Positions 23,887 to 31,397 of a stretch of 64,000 nucleotides of DNA are shown here, in pieces (position 1 is the first letter of the stretch; every line of letters begins with the position of its first letter). The notes below the pieces were generated by a model. The model saw only the letters and a program-made list of their open reading frames with translations, did no database searches and was not told the origin of the DNA. The DNA comes from Aerophototrophica crusticola. Lineage in GTDB: Bacteria > Pseudomonadota > Alphaproteobacteria > Azospirillales > Azospirillaceae. The position numbers were made by a program, and so were the translations under genes. The stretch spans positions 1-64,000 of the forward strand of contig MOEB01000004.1 of NCBI GenBank assembly GCA_001939945.1, read 5' to 3'.

Positions 23887-24114
23887 ATGCAGGTCGTCTA
23901 TGTCTACCAGGGCGGTCGCGACCAGGCGCTGGAGGGGGAAGTGCTGGAGCTGTTCCCCGGCGCCCGCACCCTGGCCGCCACCCCCGGCATGCAGGGCATG
24001 ACCGAGGTCACCTTGGAATTCCCCGGCGGGCCGGTGCCCGACGCGGTGGATCGGCTACGCGCCATGCCGCGCATCGTGGACGCCGCCCCGGGGTCGCTGG
24101 GGGAGGGGGCGTGA
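23887..24114 (+). CDS. Small hypothetical protein
   Basis: 75 residues, GGGAGGGG ribosome site seven bases before the ATG, and 14 bases after the DUF4142 gene. Pattern suggests a small alpha-beta fold: MQVVYVYQGGRD, a helix with VLELFPGA, strand TEVTLEF, helix PDAVDRLRAMPRIVDA. It resembles an ACT/NIL-like half but I cannot name a family. Cytosolic. Confidence 0.6.
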   Translation: MQVVYVYQGGRDQALEGEVLELFPGARTLAATPGMQGMTEVTLEFPGGPVPDAVDRLRAMPRIVDAAPGSLGEGA

Positions 24115-24538
24115 GCCCTGGCGTCGCCCCGATCCCGCTGGCCAGCCCTCCGGCTCCCCAATTCCAATCCACCCCCTGACGGTTCGGTGATCGGGATTGG
24201 GTTGAAGTCGCTGGAGCGGAGGTGTCAGCGACAACTCGGTCGGGTCCGGCGTCCACCAACGCCACTTTCGAATTCGAAAGTGGCTGTACGATTGCCCGAT
24301 CGGGCCCCCAGCGATGCGCGGGGCGCATCATCGTGTGCTAGAGCCATGCCCGGCCGGACCAGATTTCGTGTGTCCCGGCAACCCTTCTCACAATCCCGCC
24401 GAAGACCATAAATTTCATGTTTCTAATCAGTCCCTTGTCCCGGCCGGATTCCGAGAAACCAGCTTTCGATTGAGGTTGAATCCTGGAAGGGGCCTCCCAA
24501 TATGGAAGTCCAGTCCAACAGGAGTTTCGGGGACATCC
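24115..24538. other. Intergenic region upstream of the BI-1 gene
   Basis: About 420 bases without a credible gene. It contains the perfect 24-bp palindrome at 24261-24284 and an AT-richer patch at 24395-24480 (CATAAATTTCATG) that probably holds the promoter. No riboswitch or RNA gene recognised. Confidence 0.5.
24261..24284. promoter_or_regulatory. Perfect 24-bp palindrome
   Basis: GCCACTTTCGAA followed directly by its exact reverse complement TTCGAAAGTGGC, with no loop. Uninterrupted dyad symmetry of this length usually marks a dimeric protein's binding site rather than an RNA hairpin. No regulator gene is adjacent. 255 bases upstream of the BI-1 start. Confidence 0.5.
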
Positions 24539-25258
24539 ATGGCTAACGGACCTTTCGGTCGCTTCGCGACATACGACCGGACGATCGACCAGGCCCAGTT
24601 CGACGCCGGTCTGCGCCAGCATATGCTGAGCGTTTACAACTACATGTGCATGGCCCTCGCGGTGACGGGCCTGGTGGCCTTCTTCGGCTCCCAGAGCCAG
24701 GCGCTGGTGCAGGCCATCTACGGCACGCCGCTGAAGTGGGTGGTGATGCTGGCGCCGCTGGCCTTCATCTTCTTCGGCTTCCGGCCGCAGACCATGTCGG
24801 CTGGCACGCTGCGCACCATGCTGCTCGTGTTCAGCGCCCTGATGGGCCTGAGCATGATGGCGATCTTCCTGGTGTTCACCGGGGCCAGCATCGCCCGGGT
24901 GTTCTTCATCACCGCCGGCATGTTCGCCGCCACCAGCCTGTACGGCTACACCACCAAGGCCGACCTATCGAAGATGGGCTCGTTCCTGGTGATGGGCCTG
25001 ATCGGCCTGATCATCGCCGGCCTGGTGAACATCTTCCTGCAGTCCAGCGCGTTGCAGTTCGCCATCTCCGCCATCGGCGTCCTGGTGTTCACCGGCCTGA
25101 CCGCCTGGGACACCCAGAACATCAAGGAGAGCTACGCCGAGTCCTACGGGCAGGAGGCGAACTCCCGCATGGCGGTCATGGGTGCCCTGTCGCTGTACCT
25201 GAACTTCATCAACCTGTTCCAGTTCCTGCTGCAGTTCATGGGCCAGCGTGAGGAGTAA
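24539..25258 (+). CDS. Bax inhibitor-1/YccA family membrane protein
   Basis: 239 residues from ATG 24539. Seven hydrophobic helices with the BI-1 pattern: short cytosolic N-terminus (YDRTIDQAQFDAGLRQHMLSVYNYMCMALAVTG), FFITAGMFAATSLYGYTTKADLSKMGSFL, a helix with VFTGLTAWDTQNIK carrying the conserved Asp, and the C-terminal LYLNFINLFQFLLQFMG. Family members (YbhL, YccA, TMBIM) are pH-sensitive calcium leak channels or modulators of FtsH. The role here is inferred from the family only. Confidence 0.92.
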   Translation: MANGPFGRFATYDRTIDQAQFDAGLRQHMLSVYNYMCMALAVTGLVAFFGSQSQALVQAIYGTPLKWVVMLAPLAFIFFGFRPQTMSAGTLRTMLLVFSALMGLSMMAIFLVFTGASIARVFFITAGMFAATSLYGYTTKADLSKMGSFLVMGLIGLIIAGLVNIFLQSSALQFAISAIGVLVFTGLTAWDTQNIKESYAESYGQEANSRMAVMGALSLYLNFINLFQFLLQFMGQREE

Positions 25259-25290
25259 GCGCGTCGGCCCCACCGGCCAGACCCGCGACG

Positions 25291-25323
25291 CCGCCCGGGG
25301 GCAACCCCGGGCGGTTTTGTTTT
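25291..25323 (+). terminator. Rho-independent terminator after the BI-1 gene
   Basis: Perfect 10-base stem CCGCCCGGGG / CCCCGGGCGG with a GCAA loop, followed by TTTTGTTTT. The best-formed terminator in the window, 33 bases after the stop. Confidence 0.92.
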
Positions 25324-25370
25324 GGGGGCCAGGAGTCGATTGAAGGCGTTCCTGCACCCCGCAGGGACGC

Positions 25371-25480
25371 CACGGCGGCGACCGCCGCCGCGCGCACCCG
25401 TGTGCGCGTGAGCCCCCGCTGGCGCATGCCAGCATGCGCATGGGCCCGCGGAGCGGGCGCGAGCCTGCCCCGGCCCCCGA
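25371..25480. repeat. Family B repeat, extended copy
   Basis: Begins with CGGCGGCGACCGCCGCCG (25373-25390) and continues through further inverted segments (GCGCACCCGTGTGCGC, GCGCATGCCAGCATGCGC). The downstream ~60 bases parallel those of the copy at 48089. Non-coding, between the BI-1 terminator and the next gene. Confidence 0.6.
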
Positions 25481-25589
25481 GCCGGGGGCGTTTGAGGGGG
25501 CAATAGGACGGGTGGGCTTGACCAGCCGCCATGCTCCCGCCATCTGCCGACCTTAGCCTCAGCGTATCCGCCAGCCGGAGACCGCCCTC

Positions 25590-25907
25590 GTGAGCGACAA
25601 GGAAGAACGGCGCCTCGACCGCCAGTTCGACAAGTTGGAACAAGCCCTGCCGGACCCCGTCAGCGTCCAGGTCAGCCGCCTGCGCCGCCCGCGCGCCGTC
25701 TGGATCCGCGTGCCCGTCGCCCTGCTGTTCATGGTGGGCGGGGTGTTCAGTTTCCTGCCGGTGCTGGGCGTCTGGATGCTGCCCATCGGCCTGCTGCTGC
25801 TGGCCATCGACCTGCCCTTCCTGAAGGGCCCCGTCAGCCGCATGATGGTCTGGGGGGAACGCAAGTGGAAGACCTGGCGCCGCCGCCGGAACGGCAGCCC
25901 TGCCTGA
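25590..25907 (+). CDS. Small membrane protein, possible PGPGW-type
   Basis: 105 residues, GTG start with CCGGAG nine bases upstream. A charged N-terminus (SDKEERRLDRQFDKLEQAL), one or two membrane helices (IRVPVALLFMVGGVFSFLPVLGVWMLPIGLLLLAIDLPFL condensed over 38-77), and a basic tail WGERKWKTWRRRRNG. This layout resembles short inner-membrane proteins of the PGPGW group. Function unknown. Converges with the histidine kinase gene 6 bases downstream. Confidence 0.7.
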   Translation: MSDKEERRLDRQFDKLEQALPDPVSVQVSRLRRPRAVWIRVPVALLFMVGGVFSFLPVLGVWMLPIGLLLLAIDLPFLKGPVSRMMVWGERKWKTWRRRRNGSPA

Positions 25908-25913
25908 CCGCCG

Positions 25914-27311
25914 TCACCCCCGAAGCACCATCGTGAACCGCGTCCCGCCCGGGCCGGTGCCGTCCAGGCGGATGTCGCCGCCATGGGCCCGCGCCACCTC
26001 CCGCGCGATGGCGAGGCCCAGGCCCGTGCCATTGGGCTTGCCGGATGAGGCGAAGGGCTGGAACAGCCGGTCCAGCACCTTGGTCGGCAGGCCGGTGCCG
26101 TCGTCGCCGACCGACAGCCGTACATGCCCGTCCTCCCCCACCGCCGCCACCGTCACCCGTGTCGCGCCCGCCTCCAGCGCATTGCGGCCAAGGTTGCCCA
26201 GGGCGCGGAAAAGCTGGCCCCGGTCCGCCTCCAGCACCAGCTCTTCCGGGATGTCCACCTGCCAGACCGGGGCGGCCGCCTGGGGCAGTTGGCTGTGCTC
26301 CACCAGCAGCGCCTCCCCCACCTCCTCCGCCAGCCGGGCCAGGGCCACCGGTTCCCGCCGGGGTGGGGCCACGCCGTCGCGGGTATAGTCCAGGGTCTGG
26401 CCGCAGAGCTGGGCCGCCCGTTCCAGCGCCGCCAGGATGCGCGGCCCGTCCCGCCGCACCTGCGGGTCCGGGCTGTCCAGCAGCCGCTCCGACAGCAGGG
26501 TGGCAGAGGACAGGATGCCCCGTATGTCATGGTTGATCTTGGTCACCGCCGTGCCGACCGTTGCCAGCCGCTCCCGCTGGCGCAGGGCTTGGCGGACGGC
26601 GGCCTGCATGGAAAGCAGCTCCCGATGGGCGATGCCCACCTCATCCTGCCGCCGGGTGGCGAGGCGGGCGGCCGGTTCCGCGCTTTCCGGGTCGCGCTTG
26701 AACGCCATCATCGCCTCCACCAGCCGCCGCATGGGCCGCACGGTGAGGACATGCAGGGACAGGAAGACGAGGCTGGCCGTGACCAGGGAGATGATGATGG
26801 ACAGCCAGAGGATCCTGCCGGAAAACTCCAGCAGCGCCGCCCGCAGCGGCCCCTCCTGCACCAGCATGGCCACACCCACCGCCGGGTCCTTGGGCGAGGG
26901 GCCGGTGACCGTGACCACGCGGTTCCCCACCCGCAGCAGCAGGGCCAACGTCTCCCTGATCATGTCCAGCGGCCCGGATGCCGCCAGGTCATAGCGGGCC
27001 ATGGGGGCGGGCTGGTCCGGCCGCATCAGCATCAGCACCCGCTTGTCCGCCAGGGTCACGTCCACGGCATAGGCCTGGACATGGCTCAGCAGCTCCGCCT
27101 CCAGCTCGTCCGTCACCATGCCCTCGGGTGCGGCGACCACCGACAGGGCCGCAAGGTGGGCGGAGGCCAGCCGGGCGTTCAGCCAGTCCACCCGGAACTT
27201 GGCCGCCGACGGCAGAAAGATCAGCACCTCCGCCAGCATGACGAAGGCCACCGTCAGCAGCAGCAGCTTGGATGACAGGCTGCGGGCGAAGGGGGGCAGG
27301 GTAAGAGCCAT
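25914..27311 (-). CDS. Membrane sensor histidine kinase
   Basis: 465 residues. N-terminal helix (LLLLTVAFVMLAEVLIFLP), periplasmic sensor ~40-165, second helix (IIISLVTASLVFLSLHVL), HAMP (TVRPMRRLVEAMMAFKRDPE), a phosphoacceptor region with the unusual box KINHDIRGILSSATLLSE, and HATPase_c with N box (LGNLGRNALEAG), G1 (GDDGTGLP) and G2 (NGTGLGLAIAREVARAHGG). No response regulator gene is adjacent, so its partner is elsewhere. Upstream lies a long repeat hairpin. Confidence 0.88.
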   Translation of the reverse strand: MALTLPPFARSLSSKLLLLTVAFVMLAEVLIFLPSAAKFRVDWLNARLASAHLAALSVVAAPEGMVTDELEAELLSHVQAYAVDVTLADKRVLMLMRPDQPAPMARYDLAASGPLDMIRETLALLLRVGNRVVTVTGPSPKDPAVGVAMLVQEGPLRAALLEFSGRILWLSIIISLVTASLVFLSLHVLTVRPMRRLVEAMMAFKRDPESAEPAARLATRRQDEVGIAHRELLSMQAAVRQALRQRERLATVGTAVTKINHDIRGILSSATLLSERLLDSPDPQVRRDGPRILAALERAAQLCGQTLDYTRDGVAPPRREPVALARLAEEVGEALLVEHSQLPQAAAPVWQVDIPEELVLEADRGQLFRALGNLGRNALEAGATRVTVAAVGEDGHVRLSVGDDGTGLPTKVLDRLFQPFASSGKPNGTGLGLAIAREVARAHGGDIRLDGTGPGGTRFTMVLRG

Positions 27312-27379
27312 GTCTCCTGGTGGGGAAGGACGGGATCTGCGACGGGGTCAGGTCCCATGATGCGGGCCGTGGGGCAAGA

Positions 27380-27515
27380 TACACACACGGACACGCACCA
27401 GACACGCACGAACATTCACGAGAAGAACTGCCTGCGGCGCTGCCTGGGCGGCGAAACCGCAATGATCTTGTGTGCGTGTCCGTGGGTGTGTTGTGCGTGT
27501 CCGTGGATGTTCTTG
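27380..27515. repeat. CACGGACACGCAC long hairpin (family C)
   Basis: Left arm about 27380-27422 and right arm about 27467-27515 are imperfect reverse complements built from repeats of CACGGACACGCAC. The centre carries AGAAGAACTGCCTGCGGCG, which recurs in the copy at 53866. Sits between the divergent start of the kinase and the end of the nucleoside hydrolase gene (both on the minus strand). Confidence 0.65.
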
Positions 27516-27541
27516 GCTCCGAGCTGGCAAGGTCCCCGCCG

Positions 27542-28483
27542 TTACCCCAGCCGCCTCAGCCGCTCCGTCAGCAGGTCGAAGAACCCGTCCGCGTCGGCCT
27601 TGCGCATGTACACGGCGTTGGTTGGGCGGCCGGTCTTGTGGAAATGGTCCACCACGGTCTGGCCGATGGTCAGGGGGCTGGACACCTCCACCTCCACGTT
27701 GACGCGCTTGCCCTCGAACAGCTCCGGCTTGATCAGCCAGGCGATGACGCAGGGGTCGTGCAGGGGGCCGCCGTCAGTGCCGTACTTCTTCTCGTCATAC
27801 TGCCGGTAATAGTCCAGCATCTGGTAGGTCGCCTTTGCCAGCGGCGTGCCGATGGCGGCGATGGCCTCCATCCGCTTCTGGCTGGTCAGCACCTGGTGGG
27901 TGACGTCCAGCGGGAACATGACGATGTCCACGCCGGACTTCAGCACCACGTCCGCGGCGTGGGGGTCGACGAAGATGTTGAACTCCGCCACCGGGCTGCT
28001 GTTGCCGCCCTCCGACTGGGCCCCGCCCATCAGCACGATGCGCTTCAGCCGCGCCGCCACCCGCGGGTCCTTCATCAGCGCGCGGGCCACGTTGGTCAGC
28101 GGCCCCAGGGGGCACAGGGTGACGGTGCCCGGCGGCTCGTTCAGCACCGTCTCCACGATGAAGTCCACGGCGTGCTGCCCCTGCAGCGGCATGGCCGGGT
28201 CCGGCAGGTCCGGGCCGTTCAGGCCGGTGGGGCCGTGCACCTCAGGGGCCGTGTGCAGCTCCAGCAGCATGGGCTTGTCACAGCCGGCGAAGACCTTGAT
28301 GTCCGGGCGGCCCGCCAGCTCACAGATCTTGCGGGTGTTGACCTCGGTCAGGTGCAGGGGCGCGTTGCCGGCCACGGCGGTGATGCCCAGCACCTCCAGC
28401 TCGGGGCTGGCCAGGGCCAGCAGGATGGCCACGGCGTCGTCCTGGCCGGGGTCGGTGTCGATGATGATCTTCTCGGGCGCCAT
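27542..28483 (-). CDS. Inosine-uridine preferring nucleoside hydrolase
   Basis: 313 residues. N-terminal IIIDTDPGQDDAVAILLAL supplies the Asp cluster that binds Ca2+ and the nucleoside ribose. AEFNIFVDPHAADVV, VTLCPLGPLTNVARAL and the later GGPLHDPCVIAW complete the active site. Hydrolyses ribonucleosides to base and ribose in salvage. GAGGAGAG precedes the ATG. No signal peptide. Substrate preference cannot be read from the motifs alone. Confidence 0.93.
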   Translation of the reverse strand: MAPEKIIIDTDPGQDDAVAILLALASPELEVLGITAVAGNAPLHLTEVNTRKICELAGRPDIKVFAGCDKPMLLELHTAPEVHGPTGLNGPDLPDPAMPLQGQHAVDFIVETVLNEPPGTVTLCPLGPLTNVARALMKDPRVAARLKRIVLMGGAQSEGGNSSPVAEFNIFVDPHAADVVLKSGVDIVMFPLDVTHQVLTSQKRMEAIAAIGTPLAKATYQMLDYYRQYDEKKYGTDGGPLHDPCVIAWLIKPELFEGKRVNVEVEVSSPLTIGQTVVDHFHKTGRPTNAVYMRKADADGFFDLLTERLRRLG

Positions 28484-28619
28484 TCTGTCTCTCCTCGGAT
28501 GGGAGAGGACTTACCCGCAAAGCTATTGAGAGGAAAGCGCCGCGGGGGCTATTTTCACGCCGACCGTGCGCCGTGGGGTCTTTCCCGGCGCGCCGGCCCG
28601 TTTCTTTCGGAGGCCCGCC

Positions 28620-29033
28620 CTGTTCGCCCGTGCCGTCAACCTGGTCGCCAACGGCGTGCTGATCTACGCCATCTTCTATGGCGTCCTCTGGGTGCTGGCC
28701 GTGAAGGTGGGCCTGCTGGCCCAGGTGGCCCTGCGCTGGCTGGACGGCATCCCCGACCTGGTGGAAGGGGTGCTGGCGCCCATGGGGTTGAGCTTCCTGG
28801 CCGCCTTCCTGGCCCATGCCGGGCTGCGGCTGACCCTGAAGCACCTGCGCCTGAAGCTGTCCGTGCCAGAGGCCAACGCCAGTTGGGTGTTCCTGGCGGT
28901 GCTGACCCTGCTGGCCTTCTCCGGCGGGTTCGGCCGCTTCTTCGACACGCCGGAAACCATGCCCCTGACGGCCCCCGCCATCGTGCTGGGCGCCTGGGGC
29001 GGGGTGGCGCTGCGCCGGCGGGTCCGGCTGTGA
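28620..29033 (+). CDS. Hypothetical membrane protein, possible CTG start
   Basis: About 137 residues from CTG 28620, or 155 from GTG 28566. The CTG has an ideal GGAGG six bases upstream, while the GTG has no ribosome site, so the CTG start is preferred with caution. Three hydrophobic helices (LVANGVLIYAIFYGVLWVLAV, MGLSFLAAFLAHAGLRL, NASWVFLAVLTLLAFSGGF) and a short basic tail. Not recognised. Its stop overlaps the GTG start of the HAD gene, so the two are co-translated. Confidence 0.65.
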   Translation: MFARAVNLVANGVLIYAIFYGVLWVLAVKVGLLAQVALRWLDGIPDLVEGVLAPMGLSFLAAFLAHAGLRLTLKHLRLKLSVPEANASWVFLAVLTLLAFSGGFGRFFDTPETMPLTAPAIVLGAWGGVALRRRVRL

Positions 29034-29644
29034 GCCGGGGCATTGCCATCTTCGACTTCGATGGCACGCTGGTCCAGGGGGACAGCCTGGTGCCGTTCGT
29101 GGAACGGCTGGTCGGCCGCCGCCGCGCCCGCACGGCCTTCCTGCTGTCCGTGCAGCGCGCCCTGCGCCAGGCGGCGCGGCGGCCGGGGCCCGGGTTCGAC
29201 ATCCGCACCGCGGTGAAGACCGGCTTCCTGGCCCGCACCCTGAAGGGCGTCCCGGTATCCAAGGCACAGGACGCGGCAACCGGCCTGAAACCCTGGCTGC
29301 GCTGGCACCCGCCCTTGCTGGACACGCTGCGGCGCCACGCGGACAAGGGCGACCGGGTGGTGGTGGCCACCGGCGCCCTGGCCCTCTACATGCCGGCCCT
29401 GCTGGACGGCCTGCCGGTGGACGCCCTGCTGGCGACGGAACTGGAGTGCAAGGACGGCGTCCTCACCGGCCACCTGTCCGGCGGCAACTGTGTGCGGGAG
29501 GAAAAGGCCCGGCGCGTCACCGCCTACCTGGCCGAGCACGGCCCCTTCACCGGCACCTGGGGCTACGGCAACCGCCCCTCCGACCTGCCCTTCCTGGCCC
29601 TGATGCAGCACCCCACGGTGGTGAAGACGGTTCGGCGGAGATAG
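29030..29644 (+). CDS. HAD-IB family phosphatase
   Basis: 204 residues from GTG 29030. Motif I is FDFDGTLV, motif II VVVATGALALYMP, and motif III GYGNRPSDLPFL, in which the usual first Asp of GDSxxD is Asn, as in several HAD-IB phosphatases. A helical cap carries ARTAFLLSVQRALRQ. The likely substrate is a small phosphate ester (phosphoserine-, phosphatidylglycerophosphate- or sugar-phosphate-like); the sequence does not decide. Overlaps the preceding membrane protein gene, which hints at a membrane-linked substrate. Confidence 0.85.
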   Translation: MSRGIAIFDFDGTLVQGDSLVPFVERLVGRRRARTAFLLSVQRALRQAARRPGPGFDIRTAVKTGFLARTLKGVPVSKAQDAATGLKPWLRWHPPLLDTLRRHADKGDRVVVATGALALYMPALLDGLPVDALLATELECKDGVLTGHLSGGNCVREEKARRVTAYLAEHGPFTGTWGYGNRPSDLPFLALMQHPTVVKTVRRR

Positions 29645-29687
29645 CGTGTGTCTTGACTTGGGTAAGGGCTGGCCTTAGTTTGGCATC

Positions 29688-29972
29688 GTGAAGATAGATT
29701 TCGACCCCGCCAAAAGTGAGAGGAACCTCAGGGAACGCGGGTTCGGCTTCCTGGCGGCTGCCCGTATCTTCCTGGGACATACCGTCGAGCGGGATGACAC
29801 CCGGTTTGATTATGGGGAGCGAAGAATCCACGCCATCGGTATGGCAGACGGCATGTATCTAGCGGTCATCTACACATGGCGCATGGCAGAGGACGGCCCC
29901 TATCGCTGGATCATCTCCGCCCACATCGCAAACCGGAAGGAACGGAGGAAACATGCCGCGTTTTTCCCTTGA
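29688..29972 (+). CDS. brnT: BrnT-family toxin
   Basis: 94 residues, GTG start. Opens with the BrnT signature KIDFDPAKSERNLRERGFGF, continues with ARIFLGHTVERDDTRFDYGERRIHAIGMADG and YTWR, and ends in SAHIANRKERRKHA. BrnT toxins are RelE-like ribonucleases that cut RNA and stop translation. Overlaps the next gene by 20 bases, the toxin-first order typical of brnTA. Confidence 0.9.
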   Translation: MKIDFDPAKSERNLRERGFGFLAAARIFLGHTVERDDTRFDYGERRIHAIGMADGMYLAVIYTWRMAEDGPYRWIISAHIANRKERRKHAAFFP

Positions 29973-30303
29973 GGATGTGGAGGCCGCGCGGTTTGAGGAT
30001 CGCGCGAAGATGGAGGCCACCACGGAAGAGGATATCCAGCGTCATATCGTCGAGGATGGCGGCATCGACCTTGGCGAACTGGACGAGGCCGAGTTCCGCG
30101 TTGTTCGTGCCTATCCCGATCCCAGATCACTTCGCCGCAAGTTGGGCATGACCCAAGAGGAATTCGCCAGCACTTTCGGACTGAACCTCTACACCCTACG
30201 TGACTGGGAACAGGGCCGTGCCCAGCCGGAGGGCACTGCCCGCACGCTCTTGCGGGTCATAGAGCACGCGCCGGAAACCGTCCGTCAGGCGCTGGCTGCC
30301 TGA
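29953..30303 (+). CDS. XRE-type helix-turn-helix antitoxin
   Basis: 116 residues. Residues ~1-50 are acidic (EDVEAARFEDRAKMEATTEEDIQRHI) and probably bind the toxin. Residues ~55-115 are a lambda-repressor-like helix-turn-helix: RSLRRKLGMTQEEFASTFGLNLYTLRDWEQGRAQPEG. The usual BrnT partner, BrnA, is a ribbon-helix-helix protein; the XRE partner here is a variant pairing. Expected to neutralise BrnT and repress the operon. Confidence 0.88.
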   Translation: MPRFSLEDVEAARFEDRAKMEATTEEDIQRHIVEDGGIDLGELDEAEFRVVRAYPDPRSLRRKLGMTQEEFASTFGLNLYTLRDWEQGRAQPEGTARTLLRVIEHAPETVRQALAA

Positions 30304-30387
30304 ACCAACCCAGGAACCCTGACCCGATTGGGCTGTTCCCCCACCGCTTGCACGCGGCCGGGGGCGCTTTATATGCTGGAATGCTCA

Positions 30388-30401
30388 ACCGTCCGGACGG
30401 T
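30388..30401. promoter_or_regulatory. Perfect 14-bp palindrome ACCGTCCGGACGGT
   Basis: Uninterrupted dyad four bases upstream of the preferred start of the metal-binding protein gene, or inside its first codons if ATG 30381 is used. It does not look like a Zur, Fur or MntR box. If functional it would block initiation directly. Confidence 0.4.
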
Positions 30402-30404
30402 GCG

Positions 30405-31388
30405 ATGACCCAAGCCCCTGCCTTGCCCCGACGTCACCTGCTGGCGCTGGCCGCTTCCCTGCCGTTGGCGGGGGTTGCGCTGGCCGCGCGGGCGCAGGGC
30501 AAGCCGGCGAAGGTCCTCACCACCACGGCGCAGGTGGCGGAGCTGGTCCGCGCCGTGGCCGGCGACCGGGCCGTGGTGGAGAATTTGTTGGGGGAGGGGA
30601 TCGACCCCCACACCTACAAGCTGACCCGCAGCGACGTGGCCCGCCTGATGGGGGCGGAGGCCGTGTTCTACAACGGCCTGCTGCTGGAAGGCAAAATGAC
30701 CGACGCGCTGGAGCGGGTGGGCAAGACCGGCCGCCCGTCCGTGGCGGTGGCGGAGGGGATCGGCAAGGACAGCCTGCTCACCCCCGCCGGGTTCGAGGGG
30801 GAGCCGGACCCCCATGTCTGGATGGACGTCAGCCTGTGGCGCCGGGGGCTGGAGGTGGTGCGGGACGCCCTGTCCAGTTTCCGCCCGGCGGACGCCGCCA
30901 CCTTCAAGGTCAATGCCGACGCCTATGCCAAGGAGCTGGAGCGGCTGCACGGTTATGCGGCGGACGTCCTCGCTTCCGTCCCGCAGGAGCGGCGGGTGCT
31001 GGTCACCGCCCATGACGCCTTCAACTACCTTGGCCGCGCCTATGCGGTGGAAGTGGTGGGCATCCAGGGCATCAGCACGGAGTCGGAGGCCGGCCTGCGC
31101 CGGATCGAGGAGCTGGTGGCCATGCTGGTTGACCGCAAGGTCCCGGCCGTGTTCGTGGAGACGTCCGTCACCGACCGCAACGTGCGCGCCCTGGTGGAAG
31201 GGGCCGCTGCCCGCGGGCACAAGGTGGTGATCGGCGGCAGCCTGTTCTCCGACGCCATGGGCGCCCCGGGCACCTATGAAGGCAGCTATGTCGGCATGAT
31301 CGACCACAACGTCACCACCATCGCCCGCGCCCTTGGCGGCAACGCCCCGGCGGGCGGCTTCCAGGGCCGGCTGGCGCTGGCGCGGTAA
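30405..31388 (+). CDS. Mn/Zn-type ABC transporter substrate-binding protein
   Basis: 327 residues from ATG 30405; ATG 30381 is also in frame. The signal sequence has twin arginines (PRRHLLALAASLPLAGVALAA), so Tat export is possible. Cluster A-I binding protein: metal ligands in GIDPHTYKLT, PHVWMD, a Glu in the ISTESEAG region, and DHN near the C-terminus. The acidic/His loop seen in many ZnuA proteins is absent, and the two-permease operon resembles SitABCD/MntABCD, so Mn(II) or Fe(II) is at least as likely as Zn(II). Confidence 0.88.
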   Translation: MTQAPALPRRHLLALAASLPLAGVALAARAQGKPAKVLTTTAQVAELVRAVAGDRAVVENLLGEGIDPHTYKLTRSDVARLMGAEAVFYNGLLLEGKMTDALERVGKTGRPSVAVAEGIGKDSLLTPAGFEGEPDPHVWMDVSLWRRGLEVVRDALSSFRPADAATFKVNADAYAKELERLHGYAADVLASVPQERRVLVTAHDAFNYLGRAYAVEVVGIQGISTESEAGLRRIEELVAMLVDRKVPAVFVETSVTDRNVRALVEGAAARGHKVVIGGSLFSDAMGAPGTYEGSYVGMIDHNVTTIARALGGNAPAGGFQGRLALAR

Positions 31389-31397
31389 GGGGGGACC

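Noticed and set aside
25340-25560. Possible small RNA or riboswitch in the GC-rich gap
   Set aside because: The structure is explained by the family B repeat; no known riboswitch core is visible.
27361-27530. Tandem CACGGAC units as a CRISPR array
   Set aside because: Units are short, irregular and in inverted arms, with no constant repeat-spacer length and no cas genes.
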